Of a stretch of 64,000 nucleotides of DNA, positions 17,369 to 26,841 are shown piece by piece (within the stretch, counting starts at the first letter, position 1; the number at the start of each line of letters is the position of its first letter). The stretch is taken from positions 21,679-85,678 of the forward strand of contig NZ_WITC01000028.1 of NCBI RefSeq assembly GCF_009601505.1. Reading direction: 5' to 3'. The DNA comes from Sinorhizobium terangae (lineage in GTDB: Bacteria; Pseudomonadota; Alphaproteobacteria; Rhizobiales; Rhizobiaceae). A model generated the notes under the pieces. The model ran no database searches. It was not told where the DNA came from and saw only the letters and a program-made list of their open reading frames with translations. The position numbers and the translations under genes were made by a program.

Positions 17369-17512
17369 TTACTTACCTCGCTTCGGATCCTTGCCCGCGG
17401 CCTGGCTACTTCTCTTGGCGTCGCCTTTCTTGCCCTGTTCGCCTCCGCGATTTCCGCCATGCGTGCCCTTTGAAGTCTTTGCGGTCTTTGCGTCCTTGAG
17501 GTTAGTCGCCAT
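17369..17512 (-). CDS. Small Lys/Gly-rich hydrophilic protein
   Basis: A 47-residue protein starting MATNLKDAKTAKTSKG, rich in Lys, Gly, Ser and Thr and without hydrophobic stretches. GAGGAG about 8 nt upstream of the ATG at 17512 is a strong ribosome site. Composition resembles KGG-type general stress peptides, though the exact motif is degenerate. It is probably expressed with the DUF1328 gene under general stress, which is inference. The possibility of a chance frame remains because the region is short. Confidence 0.55.
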   Translation of the reverse strand: MATNLKDAKTAKTSKGTHGGNRGGEQGKKGDAKRSSQAAGKDPKRGK

Positions 17513-17894
17513 CTCGCACTCCTCGAAAGAATAAGGTTTTGCGCACAACGCAACCGCGAAATGGGAATAAAGTTCCGCCATCCCCTGCAGTGAACGTGAC
17601 GCTCATGCCCCCGGGCCCGAGACTTGATGGCGGGCCGACGAAGCTCCCGTTTGATTTAAGGAAGGAAAGCGCCTCCGAACGCAGGCATGCAGCCATGGGC
17701 TCATGCTCAGAGCTTCATGTAGGCCTACCAGGCTATCGCGCCGGTGATGCGCGCGAATTTTCCCTCAACTCCGTCCGGAACATTCGCGCTCCTGGAACGC
17801 AATCGTGCGTCCATGCTTCGCACGAGGAGGCTGGAACTGATCGCGATGCGCGGCATTCCAGCTAGAATGGCATAAGGAACGGAGGCGGTTTCCC
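17513..17894. other. Intergenic spacer before fadE
   Basis: This 382-bp stretch separates divergent genes (17512 minus, 17895 plus). Short open frames exist in several phases but none has a ribosome site or recognisable product. It should hold both promoters; I see no operator that I can name. Confidence 0.5.
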
Positions 17895-20180
17895 ATGAGG
17901 CTGCGCACTTTCCGACGCGACACCATTACCAGGCCAGTCTTCAAATGGGCCTCGCGCATCATGCCGCCGATCTCTGAGACCGAACGGGACGCAATTGAGG
18001 CGGGCACGGTGTGGTGGGATGGCGAGCTTTTCACCGGCGATCCCGACTGGCGAAAGCTTCTCGCCATGCCGCCAGCGAAACTGTCCGCAGAAGAGCAGGA
18101 CTTCATGCGTGGGCCGGTGCGCGAACTTTGTGCGATGGTGGATGACTGGAAAATAAACTGGGAGCAACGTGACCTGCCGCGTGAGGTCTGGGATTTCCTG
18201 CGCGGGAAGAAGTTCTTCGGCATGATCATCCCGAAAAAATATGGCGGCCTCGGCTTTTCAAACACCGCGCATTCGGAGGTCGTCCGTACCGTCTCCTCCT
18301 GCAGCGTCGTGGCCGGTGTGACGGTGATGGTGCCGAACTCGCTTGGCCCCAGCGAATTGCTGATGCATTTCGGCACCGACGAGCAGCGCGATTACTGGCT
18401 GCCCAGGCTCGCCGACGGGCGCGAGATTCCCTGTTTTGCCCTGACCTCGCCAGACGCCGGCTCGGACGCGGCAGCGATGACCGACACCGGCGTCGTCGAG
18501 TATGGCGAATGGGAGGGCGAAAAGGTCCTGGGCGTCAGGCTTAACTTCCACAAGCGTTACATCACGCTCGGCCCGATCGCCACCGTGGCGGGTATCGCCT
18601 TCAAGATGTACGACCCTGAAAATCACCTCGGCCGCGGCAAGAAACTCGGCATCACGGTCGCGTTGTTGCCGACGTCGATGCCAGGCGTCACGCATGGCGA
18701 ACGGCACATTCCGCAATTCACCCATTTCCAGAATGGTCCGCTTTACGGCAAGGACGTGTTCTTGCCGCTTGACCTGATCTTGGGCGGCGAGAAGCAGATA
18801 GGACAAGGCTGGAAGATGCTGATGACGGCGCTCGCGGCTGGCCGCGGCATTTCGCTGCCGGCGCAATCGGCGGCGGCGGCGGCCATATGCGCACGCTCCG
18901 CCGGCGCCTATGCGCGGGTCAGGACCCAGTTCGACGTGCCGATCGGCATGTTCGAGGGCATCCGGAAGCCGCTTGCCGATATTGCCGCAAACATTTACCA
19001 GATCGATGCCGCACGACGGCTCACCATCGCCGCTCTCGACGAGGGACACAGGCCGTCGGTGATCTCGGCCATCATGAAGTTCCATGCCACCGAGCGGATG
19101 CGCGATTCCGTCGGGAAGGCGATGGACATCCACGGCGGCAAGGCGATCATCGACGGTCCGAGGAATTATCTCGCCAGCCAATACAGGTCGGTGCCGATCG
19201 GAATCACGGTCGAAGGCGCCAATATTCTCACGCGCAACCTGATGATCTTCGGCCAGGGCGCGGTGCGCTCCCATCCCTACATGCTGAAGGAAATTCTGGC
19301 GCTATCCGAACAGGACGGGGAGAAGGGCCTGGACACCTTCGACAAGATGCTCTGGCGCCATGTCGGCCATGCTTTCGCTACGCTTTGGCGCGCCTTCATC
19401 CGCGGCTGGTCGGGCGGGCGCATCGGTCCGGCCCCGGATGGGGCGGCGATGCCCGGCTACTGGAAACAGCTCTCGCGGCATGCCGCAGCCTTCGCGCTGC
19501 TTGCGGATCTCTCGCTGCTGACGTTGGGCGGCGCGCTCAAGCGCAAGGAAATGATCTCAGCCAGGCTCGGTGACATACTTTCTGAACTCTACCTGCTCGG
19601 CGCGGTTCTGAAGCGATTCGAGGCAGAGGGTCGGCATGAGGAAGACCGACCTATCGTCGACTATTTGATGCGCCAGGGGCAGGGCCGCATCGCGGCCGCC
19701 TTTGCCGGCATACTCGACAATCTGCCGTCGCGCTGGGCGGCATTCCTTGCGAGACTTGTCGCTTTCCCTGCTGGCGTATCCGCTCCGACGCCGTCCGATG
19801 AACTGACGAGCGCGGTGGCCGAAACACTGATGAAGGATTCGCCGCAGCGCGACCGGCTGACGCCAGACATCTACCTCGGTGAAGGACACGCGGAGCATCC
19901 GCTGAAGGATCTCGAGCGGGCTCTCAGGCACGTGATCGCGGTGGCACCCCTCGAAAAGAAGATGCGCGATATGGATGTCCGTGACTTCGAAGCGGCCCGC
20001 GACAAGGGTCTCATCAGCGAAGCTGAATTCGCGCAACTCACCGAAGCCAAGGCGGCGGTGGACCGTGTGATTGCAGTCGACGCATTTCCCATGGAAGAGA
20101 TATCGCCGATTGCAACGCAGCATCGACGAAAGAAGACGACCCGTGACGAGCGCTCGGCGCGCTCCGATGCCACGCAGTGA
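17895..20180 (+). CDS. fadE: Acyl-CoA dehydrogenase FadE (long form with DUF1974)
   Basis: A 761-residue FAD-dependent acyl-CoA dehydrogenase catalysing the first step of fatty-acid beta-oxidation. The core domain spans about 75-480: PKKYGGLGFSNTAHSEVV (N-terminal helical domain), CFALTSPDAGSDAAAMTD (FAD-contacting segment near 190) and MDIHGGKAIIDGPRNYLA near 412. The C-terminal 250 residues match the DUF1974 extension seen in E. coli FadE (814 residues). GGAGG at 17881-17885 supports the start. It converges on the acetyl-CoA hydrolase-fadJ-fadA operon 36 bp away, forming a beta-oxidation locus. Confidence 0.9.
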   Translation: MRLRTFRRDTITRPVFKWASRIMPPISETERDAIEAGTVWWDGELFTGDPDWRKLLAMPPAKLSAEEQDFMRGPVRELCAMVDDWKINWEQRDLPREVWDFLRGKKFFGMIIPKKYGGLGFSNTAHSEVVRTVSSCSVVAGVTVMVPNSLGPSELLMHFGTDEQRDYWLPRLADGREIPCFALTSPDAGSDAAAMTDTGVVEYGEWEGEKVLGVRLNFHKRYITLGPIATVAGIAFKMYDPENHLGRGKKLGITVALLPTSMPGVTHGERHIPQFTHFQNGPLYGKDVFLPLDLILGGEKQIGQGWKMLMTALAAGRGISLPAQSAAAAAICARSAGAYARVRTQFDVPIGMFEGIRKPLADIAANIYQIDAARRLTIAALDEGHRPSVISAIMKFHATERMRDSVGKAMDIHGGKAIIDGPRNYLASQYRSVPIGITVEGANILTRNLMIFGQGAVRSHPYMLKEILALSEQDGEKGLDTFDKMLWRHVGHAFATLWRAFIRGWSGGRIGPAPDGAAMPGYWKQLSRHAAAFALLADLSLLTLGGALKRKEMISARLGDILSELYLLGAVLKRFEAEGRHEEDRPIVDYLMRQGQGRIAAAFAGILDNLPSRWAAFLARLVAFPAGVSAPTPSDELTSAVAETLMKDSPQRDRLTPDIYLGEGHAEHPLKDLERALRHVIAVAPLEKKMRDMDVRDFEAARDKGLISEAEFAQLTEAKAAVDRVIAVDAFPMEEISPIATQHRRKKTTRDERSARSDATQ

Positions 20181-20216
20181 GACGCGGCATATTGGACCTG
20201 CGCCTGCGCCAGGCCA

Positions 20217-22091
20217 TCAACGATCTTGACTGCGCCTGAGCGCCCAGAGAAGGAGCTTTGCATAGAACCTTTCGCGCAGGGTCGTCGGGGCCGCGAGCTG
20301 CATTCTTTCGAGTGCCGCGCGCTCCTCGTGGTTGGGCCGGTCTTCGGCCAAAGACGCGAGGACCGCGCGCGCGAGCAATCGTCTGGAGGCACTTATATGC
20401 TTAAGATGCCGCAGCGCCGGAACCAGGCGCTGCTCCTCCTCGGTGTACTCCGTGCCGAACGGAAATGGGGCGCACCAGCCTTGCATGCGCAGCGGGAGAA
20501 GCGCTTCGGCTATGCGCGCCGGCGTATTGCGGCTGCAGTCCGACGGGATGGTAAAATCCTTTTCGATCTTGCCGGCGGATTTCGCCTTGTCGAGCAGTTC
20601 GTTCTGAAAGGCCGAATCGGCGATTGCCAGCATGGCGGCGATGCAGTCGCGGTCGGATTTGCCGCAGAGATCGGCAACGCCGTATTCGGTGACGACCATG
20701 TCGCGCAGGTGCCGCGGCAAGGTCACGTGGCCGTAGGACCAGACAAGGCGCGATTCAAGGCGGCCGTGCGCCTGGCGCGCAGCATTGAGCGTGATGATGG
20801 AGCGCCCGCCTTCGACCGCGAAGGCCTGGGCGGCGAAATTGTACTGCCCGCCGACGCCCGAGACGACGCGGCCGTCCGCGAGCGCATCCGAAACGGTTGC
20901 TCCCATGAGCGTCACCATCATCGCATTGTTGACGAAACGCGCGTTCACCCGATCGGCGCGTTTTTGATCCTCCTCACCGTAGAGTTCATTGACGAAGGAA
21001 ATGCCCCGCATCCGGAAAAGCGCCCGTTCCTCCTCCGGCAGGCCGCGCAGAAACCGGTGGAACGCGTCGCTGCCGACAAAGAAGCCGGAATGCAGGATTG
21101 CCCCGTCCGAGGCACGACGCCTGAGGATGCCTTCCCGGTAGAGGTCCATGAAGCCGTCGACGAACATTTCGCTGGCGGCGTAGAGGCCCGTCTCGAAGGC
21201 TCCGGTCTCCCGCTTTGCAACCGCGCTCTCCGGAGAGAGGCGATGCAGCGCGTCGGCGAAGAGCTCGGGCCGCCGCTGCCGCATGATCAGACCCGACGTC
21301 AGCGCGTCGCCGAGCGAGCCGATGCCGATCTGCAGCGTTCCGCCATCCTTCACCAGGCTTGCCGCATGGATGCCGATGGCGTGGTCGGCCATCGATACCG
21401 GCGCCCTCGGCACGACGAAGAGCGGCCGATCGCAATCGGGTCCGTCGAGAATGAAATCGAATTCGCCGGCCGGCAGCGCCGCCTCGCCCGGCATGAAGGG
21501 CAATTGCGAGCTGACTTCGCCTACCAGCAGAAAAGATTCCCGCCGCGCCCTTATCTTCGGCAGGACATCGAGCGTGATGTCGGTATTGCAGGACAGGCTG
21601 TACTCGGCGTCCACGCCGTTGCCGCGCTTTGCCACAAGTTGCGCGAGCACGTTGATGCCGCGGTCGATGAGGTAGCGGCCGACATGGGTGTAGTTGGCCG
21701 AGATGTAGTTCTGCTGGGCGATCTCGACCGCGAGCCAGCGACCGGCGACGAAAAAGAACTCGCTGACACGGATGTTTTCCGGCAATTCGCCTTCGCGCAG
21801 CGCCTTGGCGTATGCGATGTCCGGGCAGCCCGAATATAGCCGTTCAACCAGTGGCTCGACGAAGCGGCGTTCCATGTCGCTCGACCAGGAAGGTTTTTCC
21901 AGCGTCAGCGCCGTGAGTATCTCAAGATCGATCGCCCTGTCCTTGACGGCCCGGTCGAACAAAGCGTTGGCGACGAGATTGGCTTTGCCAAGTCCGAGTG
22001 GAAGCCCGAGAACGATGCGCCCGTCAAGGCGCTCGATGATGCGGTCGGCGATGCTTTCGGCCTGTTGATGCTGGTCTGGCTTGCCCGTCAC
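20217..22091 (-). CDS. Acetyl-CoA hydrolase/transferase family protein
   Basis: A 624-residue protein of the acetyl-CoA hydrolase/CoA-transferase superfamily, which moves CoA between acyl groups through a glutamyl-CoA intermediate. The C-terminal domain shows the family motif VVSGVGGQYNFAAQAF near residues 425-440, and VTEYGVADLCGKS is typical of the same domain. I chose the GTG at 22091, which overlaps the fadJ stop as GTGA; an ATG at 22130 would add 13 residues inside fadJ. It is longer than succinyl-CoA:acetate transferases (about 500). Downstream of fadJ and fadA it may release or recycle CoA during fatty-acid oxidation. Confidence 0.82.
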   Translation of the reverse strand: MTGKPDQHQQAESIADRIIERLDGRIVLGLPLGLGKANLVANALFDRAVKDRAIDLEILTALTLEKPSWSSDMERRFVEPLVERLYSGCPDIAYAKALREGELPENIRVSEFFFVAGRWLAVEIAQQNYISANYTHVGRYLIDRGINVLAQLVAKRGNGVDAEYSLSCNTDITLDVLPKIRARRESFLLVGEVSSQLPFMPGEAALPAGEFDFILDGPDCDRPLFVVPRAPVSMADHAIGIHAASLVKDGGTLQIGIGSLGDALTSGLIMRQRRPELFADALHRLSPESAVAKRETGAFETGLYAASEMFVDGFMDLYREGILRRRASDGAILHSGFFVGSDAFHRFLRGLPEEERALFRMRGISFVNELYGEEDQKRADRVNARFVNNAMMVTLMGATVSDALADGRVVSGVGGQYNFAAQAFAVEGGRSIITLNAARQAHGRLESRLVWSYGHVTLPRHLRDMVVTEYGVADLCGKSDRDCIAAMLAIADSAFQNELLDKAKSAGKIEKDFTIPSDCSRNTPARIAEALLPLRMQGWCAPFPFGTEYTEEEQRLVPALRHLKHISASRRLLARAVLASLAEDRPNHEERAALERMQLAAPTTLRERFYAKLLLWALRRSQDR

Positions 22092-24208
22092 GTTTGTCCG
22101 CTCAATGCCTCCCAGCCCAATGCCTCCCAACCCTTGTCGGGCGCAAACCGGGAGCCGTGCCGCTCTTCGAGCCGCTTCAGCGTCTCGACGATGTCCGCCG
22201 CGCCGCGGCTGCGGGCATAGTGCATCGGCCCGCCGCGGAACGGCGCGAAACCGGTCGCGAAGATCATCGCGCCGTCGAGCGTCTCTTCATCCTCGACGAT
22301 GCCCTCGCGCAGGCAGCGCACACAGGCGTTGAGCATGGGCAGAAGGAGGCGATCCGTCATCTCCGGACCGGGTGGCGATGCTCCGGAAGCCCTTTTCGGC
22401 TTGCCCTTGTCGTCGTAAGCATAGAGTCCCTTGCCCGCTTTTCGGCCGGTCTCGCCGGTTTCAACCTTCTTTTCCAGCCAGGCCGGAATCTCGGGAATGG
22501 GATCGTCGAGATTGTTCTTGAGCATCCGGACGACGTCGAGGCCGATGTCGAGCCCGACGCGGTCGGCGAGCTCTATCGGCCCCATCGGCATTCCGAAATC
22601 CTCCGCCGCCCTGTCGATGGTCTCCTTTGGTGTTCCCTCGTCGATCATGACGAAAGCCTCGGTGAGATACGGCGTCAGAGCACGGTTGACGAGGAAGCCG
22701 GGCGCGCTCTTCACGGCGGCGGGCAGCCGGTCGATCGCGCCGCAGAAGCCGTGCACCCTATCGAGCGTCGCCTGGCTCGCCTGGTCGTGAGCAACAACCT
22801 CGACGAGCTCCATCTTGGCGACCGGGTTGAAGAAATGCAGGCCGACAAGTCGGTCCGGAAAGGCCAGCCCCTCGCGCAGCACCTCGAGCGGAATGCTCGA
22901 CGTGTTGGTGGCGAGGATGGCGTCCTCCTTCATTTTTGGCGCGATCCCGTCAAACACCTTGCGTTTGACGTCCGCCTTCTCGACGACTGCCTCGATGACC
23001 AGATCCGCCTTGGCGACGCCCGCCCCCTCGAAATCGGGGATCAGACGGTCGAGGGCGTCGCGGCGTTCGATGCTCGAATGAAGCTTCTTGTCGTAGAACT
23101 CAGCGGCGCGGCCGATCGCCTTGGCGATGATCTCGTGGTCGAGGTCGGCGAGCGTGACACGCAACCCTCGCGCCGCACACCAGGCAGCGATGTCGCCACC
23201 CATCGTGCCCGCCCCGATGACGTGGACGTGCCGAATGCCGCTTTCGCGCTTGGCGGAGTCCTTCAGCTTTTCGCGCAGGAAGAAGACACGCATGAGGTTC
23301 TGTGCCGTCTCGCTGACAAGCAGTTCCGAGAATGAGGTGATCTCGGCCGTTTGCATTGCCTTGGCATCGCCGCCATGCTCCTCCCAGAGATCGATGAGAC
23401 GGTAGGGCGCCGGATAGTGCTGCCTCGGCGCTCGTTTCTCGGCTTCGGCACGAAACTGGCGAGCGGCGAGCTGGCGCGCCGGCGCGAGGCCGAGCAGACC
23501 CGATTTCCAGCTGCCGCGATCCGTCCTCATCTCGCCCGCGACGGCGGCGCGCACGGCATTTTCGACATGGCGTTCCTCGATGACCTCGTCGACGAGACCG
23601 AGCGCCTTCGCTTTTTTCGCGTGCACGGTCTTTCCCGTCAGCATTATCGTCATCGCCTCGACGGGATCGATCAGCGCCGTCAGCCGGAACGTCCCGCCGA
23701 GTCCGGGATGCAGGCCGAGCCTTATCTCCGGAAAGCCCAGTTTCGCGTCACTCAAAGCAATGCGGTATTTGCAGGCGAGTGCGATTTCCAGACCGCCGCC
23801 GAGGCAATAGCCATGGATCACCGCCACGGTCGGTATCGCGAGCGCCGCCAGCCGGTCGATGAGCCCGTGCGCCCACCGCATACGCTTCTCCACGTCGCGC
23901 CCTTCGGTCGCGCCTTTGAAGTCGCGGATGTCAGCGCCGGCGATGAAGCCGCCCTTCTTGGCCGAGCGGATGACGAGACCCTTGGCTCCCATGCCCTCAA
24001 CCTCGGCAAGCGCCGTGTCGAGTTCGGCGATGACTGCTTCCGACAGCGTGTTCGCGCTTTCGTTGGCCCTGTCGAGCGCGAGCCAGGCGATTTCGTCCGG
24101 TCCCTTGCTCAGCCGCCAATGGGTGAAAGCCTTCAGGACGGTTCCTGGCCCGAACTCCCTGTTTCGTGGGGCGAGCGTTTCCCAGACGGAGGTTTTCCCG
24201 GTTGGCAT
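22088..24208 (-). CDS. fadJ: Fatty-acid oxidation multifunctional protein (enoyl-CoA hydratase / 3-hydroxyacyl-CoA dehydrogenase)
   Basis: A 706-residue FadB/FadJ-type protein. Residues about 10-200 form the crotonase domain, with IAGADIRDFKG and HGYCLGGGLEIALACKYRIA (oxyanion-hole glycines). From about 310 the NAD-binding domain starts at VHVIGAGTMGGDIAAWCAARG, followed by the dehydrogenase C-terminal domains with FFNPVAKMELVEVV (catalytic His in the preceding VGLHFF). The ATG at 24208 overlaps the thiolase stop (TAATG), so the two are translationally coupled. It carries out the second and third steps of beta-oxidation. The fadB/fadJ distinction cannot be made from sequence alone. Confidence 0.9.
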   Translation of the reverse strand: MPTGKTSVWETLAPRNREFGPGTVLKAFTHWRLSKGPDEIAWLALDRANESANTLSEAVIAELDTALAEVEGMGAKGLVIRSAKKGGFIAGADIRDFKGATEGRDVEKRMRWAHGLIDRLAALAIPTVAVIHGYCLGGGLEIALACKYRIALSDAKLGFPEIRLGLHPGLGGTFRLTALIDPVEAMTIMLTGKTVHAKKAKALGLVDEVIEERHVENAVRAAVAGEMRTDRGSWKSGLLGLAPARQLAARQFRAEAEKRAPRQHYPAPYRLIDLWEEHGGDAKAMQTAEITSFSELLVSETAQNLMRVFFLREKLKDSAKRESGIRHVHVIGAGTMGGDIAAWCAARGLRVTLADLDHEIIAKAIGRAAEFYDKKLHSSIERRDALDRLIPDFEGAGVAKADLVIEAVVEKADVKRKVFDGIAPKMKEDAILATNTSSIPLEVLREGLAFPDRLVGLHFFNPVAKMELVEVVAHDQASQATLDRVHGFCGAIDRLPAAVKSAPGFLVNRALTPYLTEAFVMIDEGTPKETIDRAAEDFGMPMGPIELADRVGLDIGLDVVRMLKNNLDDPIPEIPAWLEKKVETGETGRKAGKGLYAYDDKGKPKRASGASPPGPEMTDRLLLPMLNACVRCLREGIVEDEETLDGAMIFATGFAPFRGGPMHYARSRGAADIVETLKRLEERHGSRFAPDKGWEALGWEALSGQT

Positions 24209-25590
24209 TACACAACCTCCAGAAGCATGGCGCCGCCTTGCCCACCGCCGATGCACTCGGTGGCGATGCCGCGCTTCACCCCGAGCCGGCGCATCGCGTT
24301 GGCGAGATGAAGCACGAGGCGGTTTCCGCTCGTGCCGACCGGATGCCCGAGGCTGATCGCCCCTCCGTCGACATTGAGCCGGACCCGTTCGATGCGCCCG
24401 AAGATGCCGTCGAGACCGAGCACGTCGCGGCAATATTCCTCGTTCTCCCATGCGGCGAGGCAGGCAAGAACCTGCGCTGCGAAGGCTTCATTGAGTTCCC
24501 AAAGATCGATGTCGTCGCGAGAAAGCTTTCTGCGTTTCATGATTTCAGTCGAACACAATGTCGGGGCGAGCCCCATGATCGAGGGATCGAGGGCCGACCA
24601 TTCACTGTCGACGATGCGGGCGAGCGGCGCGAGCTTGTGCCTGTTCATCGCGTCTTCCGATGCGAGGACAACCCAGCAGGCGCCATCGGTGACTTGGGAT
24701 GAATTGCCGGCGGTGACGTTGCCGTAGGGCTTTTCGAAAACCGCCTGCAACTTCGCGAGCTTGTCCATCGACGTGTCCGGCCGCACGCCGTCATCGTGAT
24801 CGTAGAGCATGCCGTTTCGGGAGATCGCCGGGATGACCTCTCCCGCGAGGAAGCCTTCATTCTGCGCGCGCTCCAGCCGTTGATGGCTTTCCAGGGCGTA
24901 GGTGTCAGCAGCTTCGCGCGTGATACCGAACAGATGGCCGATTACTTCTGCCGTCTGGCCCATATTGAGATCGGTGATCGGATCGGTAAGTCCGCGTTCG
25001 AGGCCGACCACAGGCCTCGCCATCTCCGGTCTCAAACCCGCCAAGGCAGTGGCTTTTTCCCAGGGTGTCTTCGCCGTTGTAAAGCCGCCGAACCATTCGA
25101 CGGCGTGCTGGCGGAGCACCAGTGGTGCATGGGACAGCGCCTCCGTTCCGCCGGCGAGAATGAGATCGGCGCTGCCAGCTTCGATCGCGCGGAAGGCTAT
25201 GTCGATCGACTGCATGCCCGAGCCGCAATTGATCTGGACGGTAAAGGCGGTCATCGCCGCCCCCATGCCGAGCCTGAGGGCGGCCACGCGCGCCGGGTTC
25301 ATCTCGTCGGCGATCACATTGACGCAGCCGAGAATGACGACGTCGAATTCATTCCGAGAGAAAGGCTGACGGAGGAGAAGCGGCCGTCCGCATTGCACGG
25401 CAAGATCAACAGGCGTGAACGGTCCCGGCTTGTGGCGCGCCCGGAGAAAAGGCGTACGCGCTCCATCCACCAGGTAGACGGGACGACCAGAACTCGCCGC
25501 GGTCCGATTGGGGGACCGCGATTCGTCGGCGACCGGTACCCCGGCAGTAGGCGCCTTCGTCGCTGCAGCGGAGTTCGGCGGCTGAGCCAT
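24208..25590 (-). CDS. fadA: Acetyl-CoA acyltransferase (3-ketoacyl-CoA thiolase)
   Basis: A 460-residue thiolase. The acylated cysteine sits in INCGSGMQS (residue about 120), the catalytic His in AISLGHPVGTSG near residue 418, and the second Cys in CIGGGQGGAM near residue 448. The first 35 residues are Pro/Ala/Ser-rich and unlike the thiolase fold, which starts at RPVYLVDGARTPF, so translation may begin later or this protein has a linker-like N-terminus. It is the first gene of the thiolase-fadJ-acetyl-CoA hydrolase operon and cleaves 3-ketoacyl-CoA. Often named fadI when paired with fadJ. Confidence 0.88.
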   Translation of the reverse strand: MAQPPNSAAATKAPTAGVPVADESRSPNRTAASSGRPVYLVDGARTPFLRARHKPGPFTPVDLAVQCGRPLLLRQPFSRNEFDVVILGCVNVIADEMNPARVAALRLGMGAAMTAFTVQINCGSGMQSIDIAFRAIEAGSADLILAGGTEALSHAPLVLRQHAVEWFGGFTTAKTPWEKATALAGLRPEMARPVVGLERGLTDPITDLNMGQTAEVIGHLFGITREAADTYALESHQRLERAQNEGFLAGEVIPAISRNGMLYDHDDGVRPDTSMDKLAKLQAVFEKPYGNVTAGNSSQVTDGACWVVLASEDAMNRHKLAPLARIVDSEWSALDPSIMGLAPTLCSTEIMKRRKLSRDDIDLWELNEAFAAQVLACLAAWENEEYCRDVLGLDGIFGRIERVRLNVDGGAISLGHPVGTSGNRLVLHLANAMRRLGVKRGIATECIGGGQGGAMLLEVV

Positions 25591-26000
25591 CGCTTAGCTC
25601 CCAACAGGCGGCGGGACGTCGAACCGGATGTTCTCCTCGAAAGCATAAGAAGATCACGCGTCAGCCGCATGGATTCGCGTGAAGATCAAACGTTCAACGC
25701 CAGTAATCGGTTCCGCAGGCACGGGTTCAGACTGGAAAGGCAGCATGGTGGCGGCGCCAAATGCGACCAGGAGCTTCCGTCCGCGTGTTCGTTGACGATG
25801 CCCAGGCGAATCGAACGGTGTCCAATTTCGGGATGAAAGAGTGCCCGGTGATCGCCGGCATGACTTGATCAGGTGCTCCACGCCGGAATTGCTGCAACAC
25901 CGGCAAAGATCACCGTTCGCTTCAGGTGGGCGGTGGCGTCTTCAGAAGCGCTTTTTCTGTCGTCAAATCCGGCTCTCCAGCTTCATGCAGGGTGCCCGGG
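25591..26000. other. Intergenic region upstream of minC
   Basis: This 410-bp divergent spacer holds no supported gene; a 75-codon minus-strand frame (25654-25881) has no ribosome site and a shadow-like composition. The promoter for the thiolase operon should lie in its left part and that of minC near its right end, next to the CtrA site. Confidence 0.5.
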
Positions 26001-26016
26001 TTAACCATTTGTTAAC
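26001..26016 (+). promoter_or_regulatory. Putative CtrA binding site upstream of minCDE
   Basis: TTAA-CCATTTG-TTAAC matches the full CtrA consensus TTAA-N7-TTAAC exactly and is also part of a perfect dyad (GGTTAAC-5-GTTAACC). It lies 41 bp before the minC ATG. Control of minCDE by the cell-cycle regulator CtrA has been reported for Sinorhizobium meliloti; the site here is assigned by pattern. Confidence 0.75.
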
Positions 26017-26056
26017 CGCGATTCACGTAAATCTTGGCAACCAAAAATTAACGTAG

Positions 26057-26809
26057 ATGACCAAAGTGCTAACAGATACTCGCTCGATCCGTATCAAGGG
26101 GCGCTCCTTCCTGGCGCTCGTGCTTTCTCCGGAACTGCCACTCGACGGATGGCTTACCCGGCTCGACGACTTGGCCTCGCGCTCGGCGGGGTTTTTCCTG
26201 GGCAGGCCGGTCGTCCTCGACGTGGAAGACATCGAGATCGATCGGGCGCAGTTGAAAGCACTGATCGCCGAGCTTGCGAAACGCAACGTGCGCATCATGG
26301 GCATCGAAGGCGGGCGCCCGTCACTGTTCGAGCCGGGCATGCCCCCGGCCATGAAGGGCGGCCGGCCCGCTCCGGATTTCGAGGTTCCGTCGGCCGAGCA
26401 GGCCGCCGAATCGGCGAAGTCCGGTCAGGGCAAGCCGGCAGAACCCGTCGTTCGCGCCGAGCCGCAGGTGGTCAGGGCGATGCCTTCGATCATCATCAGG
26501 GAACCCGTCCGTTCCGGGCAATCGGTGATCTTTCCCGAAGGCGATGTCACCGTCGTCGGGTCGGTTGCCTCGGGCGCGGAAATCATCGCGGGCGGTTCGG
26601 TCCACATCTACGGAACGCTGCGGGGACGGGCGCTGGCGGGATCCGTGGGTAATGCCTCGGCGCGCATCTTCTGCCGTAAGCTCGAAGCAGAATTGCTGGC
26701 AATCGACGGTGTCTACAAGACCGCCGACGACATGGCGCCACACCTTCGCGGGCAGGCAGTGCAGCTCTGGCTCGAGGGCGATTCAATCATGGCAGAGAGA
26801 CTTAATTGA
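26057..26809 (+). CDS. minC: Septum site-determining protein MinC
   Basis: A 250-residue inhibitor of FtsZ ring assembly. Residues about 1-100 form the N-terminal FtsZ-acting domain (IRIKGRSFLALVLSPELP at the start). A Pro/Ala/Glu-rich linker follows (about 105-145). The C-terminal beta-helix domain begins near VRSGQSVIFPEGDVTVVGSV and contains GGSVHIYGTLRGRALAGS, the classic MinD-contacting turn. Length fits the family. It is the first gene of minCDE with a CtrA site upstream, and the minD ATG is 32 bp after the stop. Confidence 0.94.
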   Translation: MTKVLTDTRSIRIKGRSFLALVLSPELPLDGWLTRLDDLASRSAGFFLGRPVVLDVEDIEIDRAQLKALIAELAKRNVRIMGIEGGRPSLFEPGMPPAMKGGRPAPDFEVPSAEQAAESAKSGQGKPAEPVVRAEPQVVRAMPSIIIREPVRSGQSVIFPEGDVTVVGSVASGAEIIAGGSVHIYGTLRGRALAGSVGNASARIFCRKLEAELLAIDGVYKTADDMAPHLRGQAVQLWLEGDSIMAERLN

Positions 26810-26841
26810 GCCGGCTGCCGGCCGGGAAACAGGAGTGCAAG

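Noticed and set aside
20226..21839. A 537-codon plus-strand frame
   Set aside because: It is antisense to the acetyl-CoA hydrolase/transferase and has no recognisable domain.
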